Shown: in pieces, positions 6,901 through 12,619 of the stretch | How positions within the stretch are numbered: position 1 is the stretch's first letter | Layout of the letters: each line of letters opens with the position of its first letter | DNA from: an uncultured Lachnospiraceae bacterium | Lineage (GTDB): Bacteria > Bacillota_A > Clostridia > Lachnospirales > Lachnospiraceae | DNA: 17,242 nucleotides | Direction: 5' to 3' | Assembly: GCA_910585855.1 (NCBI GenBank) | Contig: CAJUGZ010000056.1 | Coordinates: 1 to 17,242 of the forward strand | Made by a program: the position numbers and the translations under genes | Notes under the pieces: generated by a model | What the model saw: only the letters and a program-made list of their open reading frames with translations | Database searches by the model: none | What the model was told of the DNA's origin: nothing

Positions 6901-7015
6901 CAGTGAAAACATAGCCGTATTAAAACAGGCACTGGAGATTTTTCCTTCTTTCCATGAAGAAATTCGAATTATTTTAATGGGATTAAGCCGTACAGAAATA
7001 AGCAGAAATAATTAA
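3938..7015 (+). CDS. Zinc-ribbon / methyltransferase / family 2 glycosyltransferase fusion, probable flagellin modification
   Basis: This is a 1025-aa multidomain enzyme. Residues 20-53 hold a CxxC...CxxC zinc ribbon (Cys20, 23, 50, 53) as in type-12 methyltransferases. Residues 95-225 are a SAM-dependent methyltransferase with motif I VLDVGCGGG (96-104) and SDSFEHMTDP (157-166). A linker (320-410) resembles sugar-enzyme fragments (YICFTDN). Residues 441-545 are a GT-A family 2 domain with IAIDTGSTDGT (475-485), a DNMSAVRNEG motif and a metal-binding IDDDE (524-528). The remaining 480 residues are helix-rich and of unknown function, perhaps TPR-like. The ATG at 3938 has AGAGGAG seven bases upstream; the frame is open further 5' into the flagellin end but without support. 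Its position directly after flagellin suggests that it glycosylates flagellin and methylates the glycan, as neighbouring genes do in C. difficile. The substrate is unproven. Confidence 0.85.
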   Translation: MMILKKDETNRVLGKKSQTCRICGEKGNFDTYLVQEMMQGTREEFEYFVCDRCQCLQIAEIPENLGDYYGENYYSFQVAENPDLKFEKPVFKQTKVLDVGCGGGAWLLQKAMEGWGNLYGCDPFLEKDRHFGQRVTIRNCSIHEMEGDATFDIIHMSDSFEHMTDPLEVLKSVRRLLKSDGYLYMSIPTYPNIAFEQFGTHWYQLDAPRHIFLHSKKSLEWLAKASGMMVSNIHYNSNTSQFIRSYFYQHGVSFFEQEKLVSQYFREKEYKRLEKEANIWNEKEYGDHMEVYWQKNNAVSIETGTNVIFQKFSGTENKRLFPYPPLYREPNTDYICFTDNANVYSSDWKIEMVDSLEEADFESYLEQYENRWELEPEQIQMGPLFASHIGENFLTVPALDTLPLVKKLDLEKFASTADSEGNYIYRKNPVYQKGKYNGRPLLLTIGVPVSNQISTIDRCLSHIKPLLDQLDSELIAIDTGSTDGTIEVCKSYGARVISHPWCDNMSAVRNEGIYHAKGQWYLSIDDDEWFEDVDDILKFFKQGIYRKFNMANYIQRNYTNSKGTLFEDFHTLRMAEITPELHFEGRIHDALVRKGGFKICMLNSYAHHYGFVADQPKKRKEKFMRNTSILLYDIYEYPENYRYLFQLANEYSVIGLKKISVELFAQVIALARVVGNGRREHGSLVKLFHGLYDMGDPRLFSWIEYLKDLFPLSTAEQAGLMFLQEALAFQMRKPAGEVLKYYHSYKKLQKQYKEDSDLSQFQTFAGLSLVEHDYWIMDAKAVAFCCYLRVGEEEKALELLDQISLEVIENRRIAVLSAGLSGEERTYQILCEKLTAIRWEEWSEEILDAFVVSFSTFGIYQQQAERFPDLLVRISVPSILSWIQQSEIRRKGKIGMYLFKYAMECEIGNENPIQELCLCAWILKEEYIKRRNDPNSKEILYRYVTVFGVFAERYYNLDCLIDADSHVVPPDICAIYRMAVVLADGTATSENIAVLKQALEIFPSFHEEIRIILMGLSRTEISRNN

Positions 7016-7099
7016 AATCATTGGATAAAAAATATGGATGCATAAGGTACGAATATTATAAATTTTTGGAATTATACAATTTCAAGGTTAGCAGAACTA

Positions 7100-7262
7100 G
7101 CTGGAATTGGAAGAAAGGTCTATGAAGGGTCATCATTTCCCGTCGGCACTTAGGCACGGTATTGCTGTGTTTTCGTGCCTTATGTGTCCGCTATGAAAAT
7201 AGGAAATGCTAAGCGCAAGCGGGCCCGGAATAGACCTTTCTTCCAATTCCAGCGTCCCCCTC
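7100..7262 (+). repeat. Structured repeat / candidate ncRNA element, intact copy A
   Basis: Outer arms 7100-7123 and 7230-7253 form a perfect 24-bp inverted repeat. The inner parts match copy B (631-780): GGGT/GCCC, CATTTCC (7134-7140) with GGAAATG (7202-7208), an apical hairpin AGGCACG/CGTGCCT (7152-7158, 7174-7180) and a GC-GCAA-GC hairpin (7213-7220). The tail is AGCGTCCCCCTC. Stems differ from copy B while pairing is preserved. It lies between the convergent glycosyltransferase and DUF4250 genes and may also act as a transcriptional barrier, although there is no T-run. Confidence 0.78.
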
Positions 7263-7292
7263 TAGTAAAAAAATAATATTAAAAAACATTTC

Positions 7293-7484
7293 TTATCTTG
7301 AAAGGAACTGATTTTTTTTCGGATCATAGTGATAACCATAATCTAATAGATTTTCGATTAACTCTTCTTTTTCTGCTGCATAATTTGCACAAAAAGCATC
7401 AAAAGATTCATAATTATCACGAAGCTGTGTATTGATAAAACTTACAAGAATAACCGGATCTTTTGGAAGATTGGTATGTGGCAT
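7293..7484 (-). CDS. DUF4250 family small protein
   Basis: The 63-aa protein fits the DUF4250 family, small proteins of unknown function common in Clostridia. The pattern is visible as LPKDPVILVSFINTQLRD near the N-terminus, an acidic helical middle, and LLDYGYHYDPKKNQF at the end. It has no membrane segment or signal peptide and is probably cytoplasmic. The start at 7484 has a GAAAGGGTG ribosome binding sequence about eight bases upstream. It is transcribed divergently from the deacetylase gene at 7682 and convergently with the glycosyltransferase gene, so it appears to be a single-gene unit. Confidence 0.82.
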   Translation of the reverse strand: MPHTNLPKDPVILVSFINTQLRDNYESFDAFCANYAAEKEELIENLLDYGYHYDPKKNQFLSR

Positions 7485-7681
7485 AGTGTTTCACCCTTTC
7501 TGAATTATAATTGCAAATAGTCTGCTCAGTAAAAATGGCAGCGGATTATTTGGTAAAAGCTGATTGTGTGATTTTATCATAAAATGAACAGAAATACAAG
7601 CAGAGAAATTGTTTTTTGCTGTTGTTGCTGATAGGTTTTGCATATACTGATAATAAGAATAACAGACAGGGACTACAAAAT

Positions 7682-8374
7682 ATGAAAGGAAAAATTGGAT
7701 TTGAGTATATCCTGCTTATGATAACTGTATTGATCTTTGCTGTTTGCTGTATCAAAGGGGGCAATCTTAAAATTTTAGAAGTACTGAACTATAGTACAGA
7801 TGATGAAATTTTGCAGGAAAAGAAGCAGATTGCACTTACTTTTGATGATGGACCACATAAGGTCTATACAGAATTTTTATTAGATGGACTAAAAGAACGT
7901 GGAGTACATGCTACTTTTTTTCTTATTGGAGAAAGTTTAGAGGGAAAGGAAGAGATTGTAAAACGAATGTCAGAAGAGGGACATATTATAGGAAATCATA
8001 CGTATACCCATGTGCAGTTAAATCTATTAAGTATGGATGCGGCTTGTGTGGAGATTTGGAAAACCAATACTGCGATTTTTGATATAACAGGAAAAATCCC
8101 TATATTTATCCGACCTCCTTATGGACTTTGGGATGAAGAATCCGCCTGTGCGGTTGAAATGCAGACGGTACTTTGGAATATTGATCCAGAAGATTGGAAA
8201 TATAAAGATAAAGACCGTATTGTACAATTAGTCGTAAAAAATGCAAAAGACGGAGGAATTATTTTGCTTCATGATATCTATAAAACTTCTGTAGAAGCAG
8301 CACTTGAAATTATAGATCAACTTACAGAAGAAGGATATGAATTTGTCACAGTAGATGAATTACTGATAGATTAA
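7682..8374 (+). CDS. Membrane-anchored polysaccharide deacetylase (NodB / CE4)
   Basis: From the ATG at 7682 the product is 230 aa. A hydrophobic stretch at residues 8-24 (YILLMITVLIFAVCC) is a signal anchor, placing the enzyme outside the membrane. All CE4 motifs are present: TFDDGP (Asp55 base, Asp56 metal), HTYTH (metal His106 and His110), RPPYG (144-148), DPEDW (168-172) and LLHD (His197). Such enzymes remove acetyl groups from GlcNAc or MurNAc in peptidoglycan or from exopolysaccharide, using a divalent metal. The substrate cannot be told from sequence; the sporulation enzyme PdaA and vegetative PgdA-type enzymes share these motifs. An in-frame TTG at 7616 would add 22 residues but places a polar stretch before the anchor, so 7682 is preferred even though its ribosome binding site (CAGGGA) is modest. 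I found no convincing promoter in 7485-7681. Confidence 0.88.
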   Translation: MKGKIGFEYILLMITVLIFAVCCIKGGNLKILEVLNYSTDDEILQEKKQIALTFDDGPHKVYTEFLLDGLKERGVHATFFLIGESLEGKEEIVKRMSEEGHIIGNHTYTHVQLNLLSMDAACVEIWKTNTAIFDITGKIPIFIRPPYGLWDEESACAVEMQTVLWNIDPEDWKYKDKDRIVQLVVKNAKDGGIILLHDIYKTSVEAALEIIDQLTEEGYEFVTVDELLID

Positions 8375-8395
8375 ATAGACTAATAAAAAATTTTT

Positions 8396-8434
8396 CGGCT
8401 GGTTTCTTTTTAATTTAGCTTTAGAAACCAACCG
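8396..8434 (-). terminator. Terminator between convergent deacetylase and DAHP synthase genes
   Basis: The arms 8396-8407 (CGGCTGGTTTCT) and 8423-8434 (AGAAACCAACCG) pair over 12 bp with one non-standard pair. Read on the minus strand it is followed by AAAAATTTTTT, which suits termination of the DAHP synthase transcript 10 bp after its stop. On the plus strand there is no T-run, so it would be weaker for the deacetylase. Confidence 0.7.
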
Positions 8435-8444
8435 AATCAAAACA

Positions 8445-9488
8445 TTATACAATCGAATCAGCAATCGTATACAACAATTTTTCAGAATCCTCCCATCCAA
8501 GGCATGGATCTGTAATTGATTTGCCATATACATGTTCCGATACTTTTTGTGACCCTTCTTCAATATAACTTTCAATCATAAATCCTTTTACTAATTTTGA
8601 GAGTTCTAAGCTGTGGCGGCGGCTGTGCAGAACTTCTTTTACAATTCGGATTTGCTCTTTATACTGTTTAGCAGAGTTGGAATGATTCGCATCAACAATA
8701 ACAGCCGGATTTTCATATTCTTTTTGATGATACATTTCATTTAAACGCATTAAATCCTCATAGTGATAATTTGGCTGGCACTGTCCGTGTTTATTGACCG
8801 ATCCCCGCAGAATAGTATGGGTAAGCGGGTTGCCATCCGTATGAACTGCCCATCCCCGATAGATAAAAGAATGTCCGCTCTGTGCAGCAGTAACTGAATT
8901 CATCATAACCGAAAAATCTCCGCTGGTAGGATTTTTCATACCAACTGGTACATCTACACCACTGACTGTAAGGCGGTGCTGCTGATTCTCTACCGATCGA
9001 GCCCCGATTGCAATATAAGACAGAGTATCCATAACATAGTGATAGTTTTCTGGATAAAGCATCTCATCGGCAGCCGTCAGTCCGGTTTCCTGAATTGCAC
9101 GAAGATGCATTTTACGAATTGCAACAATCCCTGCCAGTAAATCTGGCTTTTTTTCCGGATCTGGCTGATGGAGCATCCCTTTATAACCCTCCCCTGTGGT
9201 ACGTGGTTTATTGGTATAGATCCGTGGAATAATGACAACCTTATCTTTTATTTTTTCTTGTACTTTGACTAATCTAGAAATATAGTCACAAACCGGATCT
9301 TCATGATCCGCCGAACAAGGACCGATAATCACAATAACTTTATCAGACTTTCCGGTTATTACTGCCTGAATTTCCTGATCTCGTTCTTTTTTTACTTTTA
9401 TCATTTCCGGAGAAAGAGGATACTGTTCCCGGATTTCCTGCGGAGCAGGAAGTTTTTCCTGAAATAAAAAGCTCATCTCATCCACCAT
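8445..9488 (-). CDS. aroF: 3-deoxy-7-phosphoheptulonate (DAHP) synthase, type I (AroFGH family)
   Basis: The enzyme condenses phosphoenolpyruvate and erythrose-4-phosphate, the first step of the shikimate pathway to aromatic amino acids, in the cytoplasm. The 347-aa length is normal for the class. Recognisable motifs are IIGPCSADHEDP (55-66), IYTNKPRTTGEGYKG (KPRTT at 94-98, substrate phosphate binding), GARSVENQQHR, GMKNPTSGD, VDANHSNSAKQY and the C-terminal GKSITDPCLGWED, all as in E. coli AroF/G/H. The ATG at 9488 is preferred because AGGA lies six bases upstream; a TTG at 9515 in frame would add nine residues. A four-codon frame (ATG TTT GAC TTG TAA) begins at 9519 after AAAGG and may simply be chance. 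Which aromatic amino acid inhibits it cannot be told. The gene stands alone on this strand. Confidence 0.95.
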   Translation of the reverse strand: MVDEMSFLFQEKLPAPQEIREQYPLSPEMIKVKKERDQEIQAVITGKSDKVIVIIGPCSADHEDPVCDYISRLVKVQEKIKDKVVIIPRIYTNKPRTTGEGYKGMLHQPDPEKKPDLLAGIVAIRKMHLRAIQETGLTAADEMLYPENYHYVMDTLSYIAIGARSVENQQHRLTVSGVDVPVGMKNPTSGDFSVMMNSVTAAQSGHSFIYRGWAVHTDGNPLTHTILRGSVNKHGQCQPNYHYEDLMRLNEMYHQKEYENPAVIVDANHSNSAKQYKEQIRIVKEVLHSRRHSLELSKLVKGFMIESYIEEGSQKVSEHVYGKSITDPCLGWEDSEKLLYTIADSIV

Positions 9489-9575
9489 AGTTTTTCCTGT
9501 ATAGTTACAAGTCAAACATTACCTTTCTTTAAAATATTTTAATAAAAATTTTCCATAATAAGAATTTATTTTTTC

Positions 9576-9644
9576 TCGAAGGGGACGCCAAAATAAAAAG
9601 AAAGGTCTGCTTCGGGTTCGCTTTCGATTTCAGCGTCCTCCCCA
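9576..9644 (-). repeat. Partial copy D of the structured repeat
   Basis: On the minus strand GAGGACGCTGAAAT (9640-9627) pairs with ATTTTGGCGTCC (9594-9583), giving a 12-bp stem with two G-U pairs. The loop holds CGAAAGCGAACCCGAAGCAGACC, matching the GNRA-hairpin and CCCGGAATAGACC part of the intact elements. The central domains are absent. It lies about 90 bp upstream of the DAHP synthase start and would be in its leader if transcription begins further upstream. Confidence 0.6.
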
Positions 9645-9742
9645 CATCTAAAAAAGAAAACATTTTTAATCTAACAATTCCAAATTATAATACAGAGAAA
9701 AGAAAACCGCAAGTGAAAAAGAATTCTTTTCCAAACAAACCC

Positions 9743-9771
9743 TTTTCATTCCAAACAGAGCATGTTATAAT
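9743..9771 (+). promoter_or_regulatory. Sigma-A promoter for deoB-pdp
   Basis: TTTTCA (9743-9748), a 17-bp spacer and TATAAT (9766-9771) with an extended -10 TG (9763-9764) form a good vegetative promoter about 95 bp before the deoB start. The A-rich leader 9772-9868 holds only a trivial five-codon frame. No operator palindrome was recognised. Confidence 0.7.
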
Positions 9772-9868
9772 CAAAAAAATAAAAGAACGACAGGAAAAAA
9801 AGAGAGAATTATTTGGAGAATAAAAAATGGAAAAAAAGAAATAAAATAGAAGAAAGAAGGGATAAAAA

Positions 9869-11044
9869 ATGATAAATCGTGTGATATGGATTATACTTGA
9901 CAGCGTGGGAATGGGAGAACTTCCAGATGCGGCACGTTTTGGAGATAAGGGCGCAAATACGCTTGGCAATATTGCTACAAAAAGAGGGCATCTGTCTGTC
10001 CCGAATATGCGTGCATTGGGATTAGGAAATATTGAAGGGATGAAAAATATTCCTCCAGTGGATATGCCAAAAGGCTGCTATGCCCGATTGGCAGAAATTT
10101 CAGAGGGAAAAGATACAACCATCGGACATTGGGAAATGATAGGGATTCATTCCAAACAGCCATTTCCAACTTATCCGAACGGTTTTCCAAAAGAATTAAT
10201 TGATCGTTTTCTCTCTTTGACTCATGTGCCGGGAATATTGGGAAACTGTGCAGCATCAGGAACAGAGATTATCAAACAGTATGGAGCAGAACATGTCCGT
10301 ACAAAAAAGCCGATTGTTTATACTTCTGCCGACAGCGTATTTCAAATTGCCTGCCATGAAGCGATTTATCCGCCTGAAAAGCTCTATCAGCTTTGTAAAG
10401 CGGCAAGAGGGATGTTAAATGGGAAAGATGCTGTGGCAAGAGTGATTGCCAGACCATTTATTGGTGAGGAAGGGGCTTATATAAGAACTGAAAACCGCCG
10501 GGATTTTTCTTTAAAACCTCCAAAGGATAACTTGCTGATTCGGATGCAGGAAGCAGGGCTGGATGTAATTGCAGTAGGAAAAATAGAGGATATTTTTGAT
10601 AAAGAAGGTATTACAGAGGCAGTCCATACAAAAGACAATATGGATGGAGTACAAAAGACGTTAGAATATATGGCAAAGAAAAACAGAGGGGTTATTTTTA
10701 CAAATTTGGTCGAATTTGATATGAAATGGGGGCATAGAAATGATATAGAAGGCTATGCCAACGGATTGGAAGAATTTGATCGGGTTTTGCCAAAGATTCT
10801 AGAAGCGATGAAAGAGGATGATATTTTGATGATCAATGCTGATCATGGCTGTGATCCGACGACACCGGGAACGGATCATACCAGAGAATATATTCCTCTT
10901 TTGGTTTACGGAAAGGCATTAAAGGAAAATATAGATTTAAAAACAGGAAAAACCTTTGCTAATATCGGACAGACGATAGCCGAAATTTTTAAACTCACGC
11001 CGCTTTCGGTAGGAGAAAGTTTTCTTAGTAAGGTGATAAGATAG
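9869..11044 (+). CDS. deoB: Phosphopentomutase
   Basis: The enzyme interconverts (deoxy)ribose 1-phosphate and 5-phosphate, linking nucleoside breakdown to central metabolism. The 391-aa length is typical. Alkaline-phosphatase-superfamily features visible are the metal Asp11 in IILDSVGMGE, GANTLGNIA, GKDTTIGHWE with Thr83 at the place of the phosphorylated Thr85 of the Bacillus enzyme, YTSADSVFQIACHE, VIARPFIGE, NADHGCDPTTPGTDHTREY (metal ligands) and FANIGQTIAE. The start at 9869 follows AGAAGGGAT. It is the first gene of a two-gene unit: pdp begins 17 bp after its stop, so nucleoside phosphorolysis and pentose phosphate conversion are co-expressed from the promoter at 9743. Confidence 0.97.
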   Translation: MINRVIWIILDSVGMGELPDAARFGDKGANTLGNIATKRGHLSVPNMRALGLGNIEGMKNIPPVDMPKGCYARLAEISEGKDTTIGHWEMIGIHSKQPFPTYPNGFPKELIDRFLSLTHVPGILGNCAASGTEIIKQYGAEHVRTKKPIVYTSADSVFQIACHEAIYPPEKLYQLCKAARGMLNGKDAVARVIARPFIGEEGAYIRTENRRDFSLKPPKDNLLIRMQEAGLDVIAVGKIEDIFDKEGITEAVHTKDNMDGVQKTLEYMAKKNRGVIFTNLVEFDMKWGHRNDIEGYANGLEEFDRVLPKILEAMKEDDILMINADHGCDPTTPGTDHTREYIPLLVYGKALKENIDLKTGKTFANIGQTIAEIFKLTPLSVGESFLSKVIR

Positions 11045-11061
11045 ATTGAGAGGAAAGAGAT

Positions 11062-12387
11062 ATGAGGATGTATGATATCATTTTAAAAAAAAGAAACGGA
11101 GGGACGCTGACAAAAGAAGAAATTGACTATATGATTCAAAATTATACTAATGAAGTCATTCCCGATTATCAAATGTCAGCCTTTTTAATGTCGGTTTATT
11201 TTAAGGGAATGAATGAAGAGGAAACGCTGTATTTGACAAAGGCAATGGCAGAGAGCGGAGAAATGTTGGATCTTTCTGCGATTGAAGGGAAAAAAGCAGA
11301 TAAGCACAGTACCGGAGGAGTAGGAGATAAGACCTCTCTTGTATTAGGACCAATGGTGGCAGCGCTTGGTGTGCCGGTTGCAAAGATGTCGGGAAGAGGA
11401 TTAGGACATACCGGAGGTACGATTGATAAATTGGAAAGTTTTCCGGGATTTTCAACCAATTTAACGCCGGAACAATTTATTGCCAATGTAAATACAATTA
11501 AAATAGCGATTATCGGACAGACTGCAAATCTTGCTCCAGCAGATAAAAAACTATATGCTCTGCGGGACGTTACGGCAACCGTGGATCATATCTCTTTGAT
11601 TGCTTCTAGTATTATGAGCAAAAAACTGGCTGCAGGTTCGGATGCGATTGTATTGGATGTAAAAACCGGCAGCGGTGCATTTATGAAAAAAGAAGCAGAT
11701 GCCGTTGCACTGGCAAGGGAGATGGTGCAGATTGGAACAAATGCCGGACGTGAAACAATAGCTATTATTTCCGATATGAATCAGCCGCTTGGTTATGCTG
11801 TCGGCAATGTGCTGGAAGTAAAAGAAGCGATTGCTACATTAAAGGGAGAAGGTCCGGCAGATTTATTGGAACTTTGTCTGATTTTGGGTTCTTATATGAT
11901 GGTAGGAGCAGGATATGCAAAAAGTGCGGAAGAGGCAAGAAAATGCCTTCACCAGACTATTATAGACGGACAGGCACTAAAAAAACTGGAGGAATTTGTA
12001 ACAGCACAGGGGGGAGATGCAAGGGCAATAGAAGATCCTTCTTTATTTCCAAAAGCTTCTATTGTAATGGAGATTTTGGCAGAAGAGGATGGATTTGTAG
12101 AAAAAATCGAAACAGATGAGATTGGAATGGTTTCTTTGATTTTAGGAGGAGGCAGAGAAACAAAGGAAAGCCAGATTGATTTGTCAGTTGGTGTTGTACT
12201 GCATAAAAAAATCGGAGATGCAGTAAAGAAAGGGGAGTCAATCGCAACGATGTATGGAAATGATTTAAAGAAGATGGAAGAGGCAAAAACTCGTTTTCTG
12301 TCGGCATATACCTTTTCAAAAACACCGGCAGCAAAGGGAGCCTTTATTAAATGGATTATAACAAAAACTGGTACGGCAAAGTATTAA
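11062..12387 (+). CDS. pdp: Pyrimidine-nucleoside phosphorylase
   Basis: The enzyme splits uridine, deoxyuridine and thymidine with phosphate to the free base and (deoxy)ribose 1-phosphate, which DeoB then converts. The 441-aa product follows B. subtilis Pdp throughout: MRMYDIILKKRNGG start, KHSTGGVGDKTS (81-92, phosphate binding), AKMSGRGLGHTGGTIDKLE (107-125), ADKKLYALRDVTATV, SSIMSKKLAAGSDAIVLDVKTGSGAFMK and a C-terminal alpha/beta domain (GDAVKKGESIATMYGND). It belongs to the thymidine phosphorylase/anthranilate phosphoribosyltransferase fold family, and deoA would be an acceptable alternative name. AGAGGAAAGAG precedes the ATG. A strong terminator follows at 12431. Confidence 0.96.
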   Translation: MRMYDIILKKRNGGTLTKEEIDYMIQNYTNEVIPDYQMSAFLMSVYFKGMNEEETLYLTKAMAESGEMLDLSAIEGKKADKHSTGGVGDKTSLVLGPMVAALGVPVAKMSGRGLGHTGGTIDKLESFPGFSTNLTPEQFIANVNTIKIAIIGQTANLAPADKKLYALRDVTATVDHISLIASSIMSKKLAAGSDAIVLDVKTGSGAFMKKEADAVALAREMVQIGTNAGRETIAIISDMNQPLGYAVGNVLEVKEAIATLKGEGPADLLELCLILGSYMMVGAGYAKSAEEARKCLHQTIIDGQALKKLEEFVTAQGGDARAIEDPSLFPKASIVMEILAEEDGFVEKIETDEIGMVSLILGGGRETKESQIDLSVGVVLHKKIGDAVKKGESIATMYGNDLKKMEEAKTRFLSAYTFSKTPAAKGAFIKWIITKTGTAKY

Positions 12388-12430
12388 AGCGAAAACAGGT
12401 ATGTTTTGCGGTTTCATACTGCGTTTTTTT

Positions 12431-12469
12431 TATAACGTGTGAGGAAAAACTCATACGTTATAGTTTTTT
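12431..12469 (+). terminator. Terminator of the deoB-pdp operon
   Basis: A 13-bp stem (12431-12443 with 12450-12462, one G-U pair) and a GAAAAA loop are followed by G and six T (12464-12469). It lies 43 bp after the pdp stop. Confidence 0.88.
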
Positions 12470-12489
12470 ATGTGTATGGGTACTTATAG

Positions 12490-12531
12490 AGGTTCGGAGT
12501 AGACCTCCCTTCGGATTTTGGCGTCCTCTTC
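12490..12531 (+). repeat. Partial copy E of the structured repeat (right end only)
   Basis: AGGTTCGGAGTAGACCT followed by CCCTTCGGATTTT and the tail GGCGTCCTC matches the right end of the intact elements (CCCGGAATAGACCT ... GCGTCCCCC). Short arms ATGGGTA (from about 12475) and TACCCAT (ending 12549) flank it. It lies between the deoB-pdp terminator and the LTA-synthase-like gene. An open frame that begins inside it at 12518 is not taken as the gene start. Confidence 0.5.
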
Positions 12532-12619
12532 AGGAAAATACTTACCCATTGTTATGGAAAGTTTTATAAGGAAGTTAGATTTATGGATGAAGTTAAGATT
12601 CATTAGATGGAGAAAAAGG

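Noticed and set aside
7620..7660. Sporulation (SigE-like) promoter before the deacetylase, based on CATATACT
   Set aside because: The -10-like match has no supporting -35 at the proper distance.
9685..9991. Minus-strand frames rich in Phe, Leu and Ser before deoB
   Set aside because: They arise from A-rich plus-strand leader sequence, overlap the deoB promoter and start, and resemble low-complexity shadow frames.
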